Source: Nocardia australiensis
GTDB lineage: Bacteria > Actinomycetota > Actinomycetes > Mycobacteriales > Mycobacteriaceae
DNA length: 64,000 nt
Reading direction: 5' to 3'
NCBI RefSeq assembly: GCF_020733705.1
Contig: NZ_JAJFZM010000001.1
Span: 2,356,001-2,420,000 of the forward strand
The stretch's first letter is position 1. Each line of letters begins with the position of its first letter. The position numbers and the translations under genes were made by a program. The notes below the pieces were generated by a model. That model had not been told where the DNA came from and searched no databases. It saw only the letters and a program-made list of their open reading frames with translations. This document shows positions 1 through 12,800 of this stretch, piece after piece.

Positions 1-3000
1 TCCGATGTGTGGACGCTGTTCCATTCTGTCGCGTTCGACTTCTCGGTCTGGGAGCTGTGGTGCGCGCTGGCCAACGGCGGCACCGTGGTCATGGTCGATC
101 ACCTCACCTCTCGTTCGCCGGAACTATTGCGCAAGTTGCTGATTCGAGAACGGGTAACCGTGCTCAATCAGACGCCCTCGGCGTTCTATCAACTCGCCGA
201 GACCGATCGCGCGACGCACGGCACGGATCGGGGCGCACTGGCGCTGCGATATGTGGTGTTCGGCGGCGAGGCATTGGATCTGCGCAGGCTGCGACCGTGG
301 TACGAGCGGCACGCGACGAATGCGCCGTGGCTGGTGAACATGTACGGCATCACCGAAACCACGGTGCACGTGTCGTTCCTGTCGCTCGACGAGCACCTGA
401 TCGACAATCCGGCCAGCGTGATCGGTCGCGCTCTGCCCGGTCTCGACGCCTATGTGCTCGACACTCGGCTACATCCGGCACCGGTCGGGGTGGTCGGGGA
501 AATCAATGTCGCCGGTGCCCAACTCACCCGTGGCTACCTCGGCAGGCCCGGGCTCACCGCGACCCGATTCGTGGCGAACCCGTTCGGTGCGCCGGGATCC
601 CGGATGTACCGCAGCGGCGATATCGGCCGATGGGTCGGATTCGGCGGCGCGGCAAGCCTCGAGTACGCGGGACGCGGCGACCGGCAGGTCCAGTTGCGTG
701 GCTTCCGCATCGAACTCGGTGAGATCGAATCCGTGCTACTGCGTGGCACCGGGGTCAGCCAGGCGGCGGTGGTGGTCCGCTCCGGCGAACACGCCGGCGA
801 CCGGCTCATCGGATATGTCGTGCCGGCCGATGACGCCGCGACACAACTCGACCCGATCGAGCTGCGCGCCCGGATCGCCGAATTCCTGGCCGGGTACATG
901 GTTCCCGATGCGATCGTTATCCTGGACGCGCTACCGCTCACCGCCAACGGCAAACTCGACCGAAAAGCGCTGCCCGCACCGGAATTCGTCAGCGACACGA
1001 CCTACCGTGTGCCGGGATCGCCGATCGAACAGGCCGTCGCGGACGTGTTCACCGACCTGCTCGACGTCGCCGAGGTCGGCCTGGACGACGATTTCTTCGC
1101 CCTCGGCGGCAATTCGCTGCTCGCGACCAAGGCCATTGCCCGCATCAACGAAGCCTTGCACTCGAATGTCGTGGTGCGAGAGTTGTTCGAGGCCAGCACT
1201 GTCGGCGCGCTCGCGGCCCGAGTCCTTCCGGGTGCGGCGGCCGGGGCAAGTGCGCGCCCGCCGTTGCGACGGATGAACCGGCCCGAGCGGGTGCCGCTGT
1301 CGCTGGCCCAGCAGCGGATGTGGGTGCTCAACCGCCTCGACCCGGACTCGCTCGCCTACAACATTCCGATGGCGATCCGGCTCACCGGCGCGCTGGACGT
1401 CTCCGCGCTGCGCTACGCCATCGCCGATGTCCTGGAGCGGCACGAATCGCTGCGCACCCGCTATCCGACCGATGGCCCTGGCGGGCTGCCCTATCACGAG
1501 ATCCTGTCTGCCGAGGAAGTGCTGCCCGGCGGCCTGGCGGTCGAGACCACCGCCGAACCGGTCGCGCGGCTGACCGACATGATGTCCACCGGATTCGATG
1601 TGACAGCACAGGTTCCGATCCGCGCGCTGCTGCTGGATGTCACCGCGGCGATGCGCCGCCCCGACGCCGCGCAGGTGCATCTGCTTGTGCTGGTTGTGCA
1701 CCATATCGCCGCCGACGGGGCCTCGATGGCCCCACTCTCACGCGACCTGGTGACCGCGTATCTCGCTCGGATCCAGGGGAATTCGCCGTCCTGGCTGCCG
1801 CTGGAAGTGCAGTACTCGGATTTCGCGATCTGGCAGCGCAAGGTGACCGGTTCCGAGGACGACGAGAATTCCATCGCGGCAAGACAGTTGACGTTTTGGC
1901 GCGAGCAGCTAGCTGGATCCGCAGGGCCGCTGGAACTTCCGCTGGATCGGCCACGGCCGCACACGCCTTCGATGCTGGGCGCGTCGACCTGGATCAGCGT
2001 GCCCGCCGAGGTGCACGAGGGTCTGGTTCGTATTGCGCGAGAACATCATGCGACATTGTTCATGGTCGTGCACGCGGCGCTGGCCGCCTTGCTCGCCCGG
2101 TTGTCGGGCAGCTCGGATATCGCGGTCGGTACCCCGTTCGCGGGACGCGGCGAACGTGCGCTCGACGATCTGGTCGGCATGTTCGTCAACTCGCTCACCC
2201 TGCGTACCGCCGTGAGCTCCGCGACCGGCTTCGCCGAGCTGGTCGATCGAGTCAGGGAGACCGACCTTTCGGCATTCGCCAACGCGGACATTCCCTTCGA
2301 GCGGGTGGTGGAGGAGACGGTCGTCGCGCGCGATGCCGCACACCATCCCTTATTCCAGGTGGCGTTGTCCTTCGAGGACGCCGAGCCGCCGACCCTGGAG
2401 CTGCCCGGGCTGTCGGTGACCAGGCTCGACGGTGGCACGGTCACCGCGAAGTTCGATTTGCAGGTGATCGTCGAACCGCGTCACGGCGCCGATGGATCAC
2501 TTGGGGAGATCGTCGCGGTATTCACCTATGCGACAGACATTTTCGACGAGGCGACCATCCAGGGATTCGGGCGTCGTTTCGAGCGCATCCTCGCGGCCGT
2601 CGCCGCGGATCCGCGGATCGCGGTGGGGGATATCGACATTCTCGACACCGAGGAACGCGATAGGGTGCACGTCGCGTTGCCCGCGAAAGTCGAGGCGAGC
2701 ACCGGGGCGTCGACCGCGCGGATCGCGCTCCCCCAACTATTCGCGGTCGCGGTGGAAACCGACCCCACCGGACCCGCGGTGGTGTCCGGCGAGACCGAGG
2801 TGTCCTATCAGGAACTCGACGCTCGCTCCTCGCGGCTGGCGCGGGTGCTGATCGGGCACGGCTGCGGACCCGGTACCGGTGTCGCAGTGCGGCTCGATCG
2901 CGGTATCGATGCGGTGACCACTGTTTGGGCGGTACTGAAGTCGGGTGCCGCACTGGTCTCGGTACCAGCGACCGACTCGGCGGTGCCGCGCGAACCGGCC

Positions 3001-3555
3001 ATCAAGGTCGGCATCGGCGCCGCGAGCGAGCTCGCCCGCACTGCGCCGACGGCCGGCATCGAATGGCTGGTGCTGGACGATCCCGCCATAGCCGCCGAAA
3101 TCGGCCTGCAGTCACCGAAACCGGTGACCTATACGACCCGGACCCGAATCCTGCGCGGCGATGACCCGGCGCTGGTCCTCGGCACGACCGGCAGCACCCT
3201 GACCTACGACGAATTGGCGGCCGCGGCCGATCGTCTGATGACCGGTGCCCGAATCACCTTCGAATCCCGGACCTTCCGCTACGGCCGCCCGGATGCGCTG
3301 GCCGCGCTGCTCGAAGTGGTGGTCGCCGGTGCGACCGGCGCCTCGGTGGTGGTCGCGCCCGGTACCGGAGACGCCGCGTTGCCGTCGATGCTGGCCGGGG
3401 AATGGGTCACCCACCTGTTCACCGACGCCGCCGGTCTCGCCGCGACTGATCTCACTGACCCGGCTGACCTGCTGGTGGTCCTGCTGGACGACGGTGCCGC
3501 CATGCCCGCCGATACCACCATCGAGGTGCTTGCCCTACCCGATCTACTGCACTAG
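1..3555 (+). CDS. NRPS, partial at 5' end: (A)-T-C-truncated A
   Basis: The frame is open from base 1, so the gene starts upstream. Visible protein is 1184 residues. It begins inside an adenylation domain (core motif FDFSVWE near residue 13, later [24 protein letters not shown] and NGKLDRKAL), followed by a carrier domain ([13 protein letters not shown], ~361-377). A condensation domain follows ([10 protein letters not shown] ~432, active site HHIAADGAS ~567, ending ~880). The last ~280 residues resemble the start of another A domain ([17 protein letters not shown]) but never reach a normal YTSGSTGxPKG motif; only LGTTGSTLTYDEL is seen before a stop. Reading specificity residues by eye in the first A domain gives roughly DFWN-V-GMVH, close to known threonine codes; this is inference. 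The next gene starts with a complete A domain, so the two proteins probably form a split module. The product is not identified. Confidence 0.93.
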   Translation, partial: SDVWTLFHSVAFDFSVWELWCALANGGTVVMVDHLTSRSPELLRKLLIRERVTVLNQTPSAFYQLAETDRATHGTDRGALALRYVVFGGEALDLRRLRPWYERHATNAPWLVNMYGITETTVHVSFLSLDEHLIDNPASVIGRALPGLDAYVLDTRLHPAPVGVVGEINVAGAQLTRGYLGRPGLTATRFVANPFGAPGSRMYRSGDIGRWVGFGGAASLEYAGRGDRQVQLRGFRIELGEIESVLLRGTGVSQAAVVVRSGEHAGDRLIGYVVPADDAATQLDPIELRARIAEFLAGYMVPDAIVILDALPLTANGKLDRKALPAPEFVSDTTYRVPGSPIEQAVADVFTDLLDVAEVGLDDDFFALGGNSLLATKAIARINEALHSNVVVRELFEASTVGALAARVLPGAAAGASARPPLRRMNRPERVPLSLAQQRMWVLNRLDPDSLAYNIPMAIRLTGALDVSALRYAIADVLERHESLRTRYPTDGPGGLPYHEILSAEEVLPGGLAVETTAEPVARLTDMMSTGFDVTAQVPIRALLLDVTAAMRRPDAAQVHLLVLVVHHIAADGASMAPLSRDLVTAYLARIQGNSPSWLPLEVQYSDFAIWQRKVTGSEDDENSIAARQLTFWREQLAGSAGPLELPLDRPRPHTPSMLGASTWISVPAEVHEGLVRIAREHHATLFMVVHAALAALLARLSGSSDIAVGTPFAGRGERALDDLVGMFVNSLTLRTAVSSATGFAELVDRVRETDLSAFANADIPFERVVEETVVARDAAHHPLFQVALSFEDAEPPTLELPGLSVTRLDGGTVTAKFDLQVIVEPRHGADGSLGEIVAVFTYATDIFDEATIQGFGRRFERILAAVAADPRIAVGDIDILDTEERDRVHVALPAKVEASTGASTARIALPQLFAVAVETDPTGPAVVSGETEVSYQELDARSSRLARVLIGHGCGPGTGVAVRLDRGIDAVTTVWAVLKSGAALVSVPATDSAVPREPAIKVGIGAASELARTAPTAGIEWLVLDDPAIAAEIGLQSPKPVTYTTRTRILRGDDPALVLGTTGSTLTYDELAAAADRLMTGARITFESRTFRYGRPDALAALLEVVVAGATGASVVVAPGTGDAALPSMLAGEWVTHLFTDAAGLAATDLTDPADLLVVLLDDGAAMPADTTIEVLALPDLLH

Positions 3556-3583
3556 CCGGTTGCTTGGTCTTCGCGGTGTCGGC

Positions 3584-3617
3584 GCGGGCATCGGAGGGAA
3601 GTTCATCCGATGCCCGC
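3584..3617 (+). terminator. Hairpin after first NRPS gene
   Basis: A perfect 12-bp inverted repeat (GCGGGCATCGGA / TCCGATGCCCGC) with a 10-base loop lies 29 bp after the stop codon of the first NRPS gene. No T-run follows, so it may be a weak or factor-dependent terminator or an mRNA-stabilising hairpin. The remaining bases up to the next NRPS start (about 3618-3825) hold no gene I can support. Confidence 0.5.
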
Positions 3618-3825
3618 ATTCGGCAGTCGCAATTTCGGTACGCGACCCCATAATGTAGGCGGTCCCCGTTCCAGCGGTGTCGTGTTCGTCGAGAGTTCAC
3701 GCCGGGTGCGCTACCGGTAACGATTGCCGGGCACCCCCACGATGCTCAGGTAGGCGCTGGAAGGGGGAGCACGTCAGGGTCAATAGGTAGGGTGAGCTGC
3801 TCATGTTTCGCGTGGTCGGGCAAGG

Positions 3826-6800
3826 TTGGCACGAGGTGCGGGCAGCGGTGCTCGCGTGACGCGCACCGCGCGGCAGCGCCCGACCAGGATTCGTAGGGCG
3901 CGAACCACCACATTGCCGCAATTGATCGCCGCAGCCGTCGAGGCGAATCCCGCGGGTGCCGCAGTCGTATTCGCCGACGCGACCACCCGGTTGCTCGCGC
4001 TGAGTTACGCCGAACTCGATGAGCGATCCAACCGGGTGGCACGGTTGCTGATCGAGCGCGGTATCGGTCCGGACGATCTGGTCGCGGTGGCCATACCGCG
4101 GTCGGTGCACTCGGTGCTCGCGGTCTGGGCGGTCGCGAAGACCGGTGCCGGATTCGTTCCGGTGGATCCGAATTATCCGGCCGACCGAGTCGCGCACATG
4201 ATCGCCGATTCGGGCGTCGGCGTCGGCCTGACCATCGCCGCGGCAGGCGACAACCTGCCGGGCGCGACCGAATGGTTGGTCATGGACACCGCCGACAGCG
4301 CGCAACTGCTGGAGGAATACTCGGCGGAGCCGATCAGCTACCTCGATCGGGTGCGGCATTTGTATGCCGAGCACCCTGCCTACGTCATCTACACCTCCGG
4401 ATCGACCGGCAAGCCGAAGGGCGTTGTCGTCACCCACGCGGGGCTCGCGCGTTTCTGCGACGAACAGCGGGCGCGTTACGGCGTGACCCGCGCCTCGCGC
4501 ACCTTGCATTTCGCGTCGCCGTCCTTCGACGCTTCCGTGCTGGAGATGCTGCTCGCACTGGGCGGCGCGGCGACGATGGTTGTGGTCGCGCCGACGGTGT
4601 ACGGCGGCGCGGAACTGGCCACCGTATTGCGCAGGGAGGCAGTGACACACGCTTTCGTGACCCCGGCCGCGCTGGCGTCGGTGGAGCCGATCGAGCTCGA
4701 CGAGCTCGCGGTGGTGATTGTCGGCGGTGATGTCTGCCCGCAGGAGCTGGTGCGCCGCTGGGTTTCGCCGATCGCCGATGGCCGGATGCGCGGATTCTTC
4801 AATGCCTACGGCCCCACCGAGGCCACCATCGCGACCAATATCAGCGCGCCGTTGGAGCCCGGCGTACCGGTGACGATCGGCGCGCCGATTCGAGGGCTAA
4901 CCGCGTATGTGCTCAACGATCGGTTGCTGCCGGTGCCCGATCGGGTGGCCGGTGAGTTGTACGTGTCCGGCGACCAACTGGCGCGCGGCTACCACGAGCA
5001 ACCCGCGCTCACCGCCGCCCGCTTCGTCGCGAATCCGTTCGATCCGGACCACCCCAGGCTCTACCGCACCGGTGACCTCGTGCGCCGGACGGAATCGGGT
5101 GAGCTGGAATACCTGGGTCGCAATGATTCTCAGCTGAAGATTCGTGGTTTCCGCATCGAGCTCGGCGAGATCGACGCGGTGCTCGCCGCGCACCCGGGTG
5201 TCGACATCGCGGTCTCCATCGGCCATGAGCTCGACAGTGGCGCGACGGTCGTGGCGTCCTACGTGCATGCCGCGAACGGAATGCCGGTGGATATCGCGGC
5301 ATTGACCGAGCTGGCCGAGCAGAGCCTGCCTGCTCACATGGTGCCCTCGGCCATCGTCGCGCTCGACGCGGTCCCATTGACGCCGACCGGCAAGCTGGAC
5401 CGGGCGGCGTTACCCGCACCCGTGTTGGCGGCGAAGGCGTTTCGCGCGCCATCGACGCCCGTCGAGGAGATCGTCGCGGGCACCTTCGGCGATGTGCTCG
5501 GCGTAGCTCGAATCGGCCTGGACGACGATTTCTTCGCCCTCGGCGGGAATTCCCTGCTCGCTACCCAGGTGACCGCGCGGTTGGATGCCGCACTGGAGAC
5601 CGGGCTCGCGGTGCGTGATCTTTTCGAGGCGCCGACGGTCGGTGCGCTGGCGGTGGTCGTCGAACACAAGGCGGGTTCCGGGCGTGCGAGGCCGCCGCTG
5701 GTCGCGGGCGAGCGTCCCGAATGGCTACCGCTCTCGCTTGCCCAGCAACGGTATTGGTTCCTCAATCAGTTCGATACGACCGCCTCGGCGGTCGATAACA
5801 TTCCGTTCGCGGTTCGGTTGTCGGGTGCGCTGGATGTGGCGGCACTCGGTGCGGCGATCGGGGATGTGCTCGCCCGCCACGAGGTGCTGCGCACCACCTA
5901 TCCGAGCATCGATGGTCGCCCGCGCCAGCTGATCCACCCGGTACCGCCGGCACCGTTCGACCTGCGGGTCCTCGACCTGGACGAAGCCGATCTCGTATCG
6001 GAGCTCATCGCCTTCGCGCTGAGGACCTTCGACGTGACCATCGAGGTTCCGATCGCCAACGCACTGCTTCGGCTCGCTCCCGACGAGCACGTGGTGGCGT
6101 TCGTCGTGCACCACGTCGCCGCGGACGGCGCGTCGATGGCGCCATTGGCGCGCGATCTCATGACCGCTTACGCCGCGCGCGTGGCCGGGCAGGCGCCGAA
6201 CTGGGTTCCGCTGTCGGTGCAGTACGCCGATTACGCGCTGTGGGAGCGTGCGGTGCTCGGCGACGAGAACGACCCGCAATCGCTTGCCGCCCAGCAGATC
6301 GCGTACTGGCAGGCCACCCTCGCCGGATTGCCGGACCAGCTGGAACTGCCGACTGATCGGCACCGTCCGCACACACAGTCCTTCCGGGGCAAGTCGATTC
6401 GCTTCGAGATCTCCGCCGACCGGCACGCACGGCTACAACAGCTGGCGCGCGCCGAGCACGCCTCGCTGTTCATGGTCGTGCACGCGGCGCTGGCGGTGCT
6501 GTTGGCCCGGATGTCGGGGACCGAGGACATCGCGGTCGGCACCCCGATCGCGGGTCGTGGCGAACGTGAACTCGATGACCTGATCGGCATGTTCGTCAAC
6601 ACCCTGGTGTTCCGCACGAAGGTTGCCGCCGGGCAACGATTCTCGGACCTGCTCCGCGAGGTGCGGGAGCGGGATCTGGAGGCGTTCGCCAACGCCGATG
6701 TGCCGTTCGAGCGGATCGTCGAGGCGCTCAACCCGGCGCGTTCCACGGCCCGCAATCCGCTGTTCCAGGTGGGCCTTTCATTCCTGAACCTGGCCGAGAC

Positions 6801-9800
6801 CACCTTCGAGCTGCCCGGCCTCTCGATCGCCGGGGTGGAATTCGATACGCGGCTGGCTAAAACGGATCTGCACCTTTCCCTGAACGACCGATACGCCGAT
6901 GACGGCATGCCCGCGGAGATCGTCGCCGAATTCGGTTACGCCACTGACTTGTTCGATGAGTCGACGGTGCGCGGATTCGTCGATCGGTTCGTGCGGGTGC
7001 TCGACGCGGTGATCGCCGACGCCGCCGTGCCGGTCAGCGAGATCGATTTGCTCGCGCCGCAGGAGAGTGCCCGGATTCTCGGTGCGTGGAATGACACGGC
7101 GTATGAGGTTGATTCGGCGGCGACGTTGGTGTCGATGTTTGATGCGACGGTTGCGGCGGCGCCGAAGGCTGCGGCGTTGTTGTCTGATGAGGTTGTCGGT
7201 GAGCGTGTGGAGCTCACTTATGGTGAGCTTGATGCGCGGGTGAATCGTTTGGCGCGTTTCCTGATCGAGCGTGGTGTTGCGCCGGAGGATCGGGTGGCGT
7301 TGGCGATCCGGCGTTCCATCGATCTTGTGGTCGCTATGTACGCGGTCGCGAAGTCGGGTGCGGCGTATGTGCCGATCGACCCGGATCAACCTGCCGATCG
7401 TGTCGAATACATTCTCGATACTGCGGCACCGGTGTGTGTGTTGACCACAGGTCGTGACGGATTCAGCGCGGCGGGGTTCGACACTGTGGTGATCGATGAG
7501 TTGGATTTGTCGGCTTGTTCGAGCGTGCCGGTGTCGGCGGGTGAGCGTAATGGTGTGTTGAGCGCGGCGAATACCGCGTATGTGATTTTCACTTCGGGTT
7601 CGACTGGTCAACCGAAGGGTGTCGCGGTCTCGCACGGCGCGATTGTCAACCAGTTGCAGTGGAAGACCGCGGAGTTCGGTCTCAACGCTGGTGACGCGGT
7701 GTTGTTGAAGACCGCGGCGACGTTCGATTTGTCGGTGTGGGAGTTTTGGTCGGCGGCGGTGTCGGGTGGTCGGCTTGTTATCGCGGCGCCGGAGGGGCAT
7801 CGTGATCCGGCTTACCTGAATGAGTTGATGGCTGATGAGTGGGTGACCACTTTGCATGTGGTGCCGTCGATGCTGGACGCGCTACTCGGTGATGGGTTGC
7901 CTGATTCGTTGTGGCGGGTGCTGGCTATTGGTGAGGCACTGCCTGCTGGTGTGGCTCAGCGGATGCGGGAGGCGTATCCGCGTGTCGAGTTGTTCAATCT
8001 TTATGGTCCGACCGAGGCTGCGGTTTCGATCACCAGTCATCGTGTTACCGCCGCTGATGTGGTGTCGGTGCCGATCGGTGTGCCGGAGTGGAATAGTCGT
8101 GTGTACGTGTTGGATTCGCGGTTGCGTCCGGTTCCGGTGGGTGTGTCGGGTGAGTTGTATCTTGCGGGTGCGCAGTTGGCGCGTGGGTATTTCGGTCGTG
8201 CGGATTTGTCGGCGGATCGGTTTGTTGCGTGTCCGTTCGGGTCGGGTGTGCGGATGTATCGCACGGGTGATGTGGTGGCGTGGAATGGCTTGGGTGAGTT
8301 GGAGTATCGGGGTCGTACCGATTTCCAGGTGAAGATTCGTGGTTTCCGTATCGAGCTCGGCGAGATCGAATCCGCGATCCTGCGGCAGCCCGCCGTCACC
8401 TCGGCGGCGGTGCTCGCCCAGAGCGATCCGCGTCTCGGTGACCGTCTGGTCGCCTACCTGGTCCCGGTCGAGTCCGGGACCGGCGTAGATGTGGTCGCGG
8501 TGAAGTCCGCGCTTTCGGCCGTGCTGCCGTCCTATATGGTGCCCGGCGCGTTCGTTGTGCTGGACCGATTGCCGCTGACCGTCAACGGCAAGCTCGACCG
8601 GAAAGCGTTGCCGGAGCCGGAGTTCGAAACGCAGGCGTTCCGTCGGCCATCGACCCCGATCGAGGAAATCGTGGCGTCGGTATTCGCCGACGTACTCAAC
8701 GTCGAGCTGGTCGGCGCTGACGACGATTTCTTCGCCATGGGCGGCAACTCGCTGCTGGCAAGCAGGGTCGCGGCGCGGATAGGTGCGGCACTGTCCACCC
8801 GGGTGCAGGTTCGCGCGCTGTTCGAGGCCCCGACGGTGACGGGATTGGCCGCCGAGATCGAGCGGAACGCCGGCTCGGGCGGACACACGGCCCCGACCGC
8901 GCAGCCGCGTCCCGATCGAATTCCGCTCTCGCCCGCACAACTTCGCATGTGGTTCCTCAACCAGTTCGACACCGCATCGGCCGCGTACAACATTCCGGTG
9001 GCCATCCGCCTGTCCGGCGATCTGGATATCGCCGCGCTACAGCGGGCCGTCGAGGACATGGTCGCTCGGCATGAGGTATTGCGGACCATTTACCCGCAGA
9101 CGACCGACGGTCCGGTACAGCGGATACTCGAGCCGCACGAGGTACGCGTCGATCTGGCACCGACGGCGATCGCGGAAGACGCGGTGGCCGAGCAGGTTCA
9201 GCGGATCGTGTCCGCCGGATTCGATGTGAGTCAGGAAGTCGCGTTCCGTACCGAGTTGTTGCGGCTCGGCGACCGCGAGCACGTCCTGGTCTTCGTCGCG
9301 CACCACGTCGGTGCCGACGGCTGGTCGATGGGACCGCTGGTGCGCGACGTAATGCTCGCCTACACCGCCCGCCTCGACGACGTGGCCCCCGCGTGGGCTC
9401 CGCTGCCCGTGCAATACGCGGACTACACCCTCTGGCAGCGCGAGCGGCTCGGCACCGAATCCGAAGCCGACAGCCTCATTTCAGCGCAGGCCGGGTACTG
9501 GCGCAATGAACTGGCCGGTCTGCCCGACCGGCTCGACCTACCCACCGACCGGTCGCGCCCCGCCGTGCCTTCCTTCGCGGGCGGGCGCACCGAATTCGCG
9601 ATCGACGCGCAGGTCTATGCCGGATTGGCGCAGGTAGCACGCGACCACCAGGCGACCATGTTCATGGTCGTGCATGCCGCGCTCGCGGTATTGCTGGCCC
9701 GGATGTCGGGTACCGACGACATAGCCATAGGCACTGCGGTGGCGGGTCGTGGCGAGGCCGAACTCGACGACCTGATCGGCATGTTCGTCAACACCCTGGT

Positions 9801-12800
9801 GCTGCGTACCCGGGTGCCCGGCGAACTCACCTTCGCCGAACTACTCGCGCGCACAAAGGATTCCGATCTGCGGGCCTTCGCGCACGCGGACCTGCCGTTC
9901 GAGCGGCTCGTCGAAATGCTCAACCCGCGGCGTTCGACCGCGCGACACCCGCTGTTCCAGGTGGCGCTTTCGTTGCTGAACCTGCCCGAGCGCAGCTTCG
10001 AACTGCCCGGGTTACGGGTCGATACCGTCGAGTTCGACAACACGATCGCGCCATACGACCTGTCGTTGACCATCTGGGCGGCGGGCGAATCCACCGACGA
10101 TATTGGCATGCGCGGCGAATTCACCTTCGCCCGTGATCTTTTCGACGATGCCACGGTGCGGGTATTCGCCCGCCGATTCGCTCGGCTGCTTGCCGCTATC
10201 GCCACGCGCCCCGGCACTCCCGTCGGTGACCTTCCACTGCTCGACCCGGCCGAATACACGCTGCTCACCCGCGGTCACCGCGATCAGCTCACCACGACCG
10301 AGTTGCTGCCCGACCTGTTGACCCGCGCGGTCGGTGACAACCCAGATGCCGTTGCCGTTCGCGACGCGGGCCGGTCGATCAGCTACCGGGAACTCGACGA
10401 ATACTCCTCGCGGCTGGCGCGCGTGCTGATCGGACGCGGTATCGGCCCGGAAAACACTGTCGCGCTGGCCTTCCCGCGCAGCTATCGGATGGTCGCCATG
10501 GTCTGGGCGGTGGCCAAGGCCGGTGGCGCGCACGTGCCGATCGACCCGAATTACCCATTGGACCGGATACGGCACATGGTGGCCGATTCGGGTGCGGTCG
10601 CGGGTATTACCGACGGCGCGTATGTCGAGCAGCTGCCCGGCAGCGGGTGGCTGGTGCTCGACAATCCCGCCGTGGAGGCCGCACTCGGCAACTATTCGCC
10701 GCAACCGGTGACCGATCGTGACCGGGTGGCGCCGCTGCGTGCACAGCATCCGGCGTACATGATCTTCACCTCAGGGTCGACGGGGATACCCAAGGGCGTC
10801 ACAGTCACCCACGCCGGACTGGCGGGGCTGGTCGAGGAATCGACCGAGTTGTTCGGGGTGCGGGCGCAGCACCGATTCCTGCATCTGTGCTCGCCGAGTT
10901 TCGACCCGTCGGTGCTGGAATGGTTGTGCGCCTTCAGCACTGGCGCGACGCTGGTGATCGCCGGCCCGTCCGTGCTCGGAGGTACCGACCTCGCGGAACT
11001 ATTGCGCGCCGAGCGGGTCACGCACGCGATTTTCACACCCGCCGTGCTCGGCACTGTCGACCCGGCCGGGCTGTCGGATCTCGAATTTCTTTGTGTCGGT
11101 GGCGATGTGACCACGCCAGACCTGATGGCCAAGTGGCAGCCGGGTCGCCGGTATGTCAACGGCTATGGGCCGACCGAGGCGTCCGTCGCGGTCTCGTATG
11201 GTGACCTGAATCCGCTGCGGCGCATCACAATCGGTAGGCCGGTGCGTGGCATGACACTGCTGGTGCTGGATTCCCGGCTGAACCCGGTGTCCCCTGGCGT
11301 GGCAGGCGAGTTGTACCTGGCCGGTGCCGGGCTTGCGCGCGGCTATCACAACTGCGCCGGACTGACCGCGGACCGTTTCGTCGCTGACCCGTGGGGCGGG
11401 GACGGCGCGCGAATGTACCGGACCGGCGATGTGGTGCGCTGGTACTGCGCCGACCCCGACCGGGACACCGATGATACGGCGCGCGAACAGGATTGGGAGC
11501 TGGAGTGGATCGGTCGCTCGGACTTCCAGGTGAAGATCCGTGGCTTCCGTATCGAACTCGGCGAGATCGACGCCGTGCTTGCCGATTACGACGACGTCGA
11601 GTTCGCGGTCACCATCGGTCGCGAAACCACCACCGGCGAGACGATGCTGGCCGCCTACGTGCTGCCGACGCCGGGGCGGGTCGTCGATCCGGCCGCGCTC
11701 ACCGAATTCGCGGGCGACATACTGCCCGCACACATGGTGCCCGCGGCGATCGTGGTGCTCGACGAGCTCCCGCTGACCCCGGTCGGCAAGCTCGACCGCG
11801 CGGCATTGCCGGAGCCCGAACGCCTGTCACAGCAATACCTGGCGCCAGCGACTCCAATGGAAGAGCTGGTCGCGCGAGTATTCACCGAGGTACTCGGTAT
11901 CGAGCGAGTCGGTGCGGACGAGGACTTCTTCACCCTCGGCGGCAGCTCACTGGTCGCTACCCGCGCCGTCGGCCTGCTGCGTGCGGAGACCGGCGCTCAG
12001 GTACGTGTGCAATGGTTCTTCACCGACCCAACCGTCGCGGGCCTAGCCCGCCGAATCAGCGTCGAGCAATCTGTTATCGCGGAATCTGGGGTGGCCGAGT
12101 CCGATGTCATCGAGCCTCGCGGCACCGAACCCGATGCCGTGGCGCGCGATGATGCGAACGCTGCTCTTGGCGTGCTGCTGCCGATTCGGTCGGCGGGTGC
12201 CGCAGCGGCCTTGTTCTGCATCCATCCGATGGCCGGACTGTCCTGGTGCTACAGCGGTCTCGCGCCATCGATGCCCGTCGATCGTCCGTTGTTCGGGTTG
12301 CAATCGCCCGCATTGTCCGAGCCAGACTACTGGCCGGATTCATTCGACTCGATGGTTCGCCGCTACGTCGCGGAAATCCGCGCGGCACAACCGGAGGGGC
12401 CATACAGTCTGCTCGGCTGGTCGCTCGGCGGCGCGCTCGCACACGCCATCGCGGTCGAACTGCAAACCGAGGGTGCCGAAGTCGCGCTGCTCGTGCTCCT
12501 CGACGGCCGCAGCGACGGCGATATCGCCGATTTCCGTACCGAGGTCCGAGCCGCCTTCGCGCAATTCGGCGTCGATGCTTTCGCCGGCGACGACGACATC
12601 CGGTATCTGGACGACGCCGCATTGGCGGCCCTGCACGCCGCCATCCCATCCGAGCTCGCCGTCCTCACCCCCCAACGCGTGCGCCAGATCTACGGCGCCG
12701 CGGTCCACTCCGTAGAACTCGCGCTCGCCCACCAGCACAAGATCTTCCGGGGCACCATGGACTACTTCACCGCCGCGGGCCACGAATCCGAACCCGCCGC

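Noticed and set aside
6778..7857. Arg/Thr-rich open frame on the - strand opposite NRPS A2
   Set aside because: It exists only because of the G/T-ending codons in the + strand A2 domain; the protein is low-complexity without similarity.
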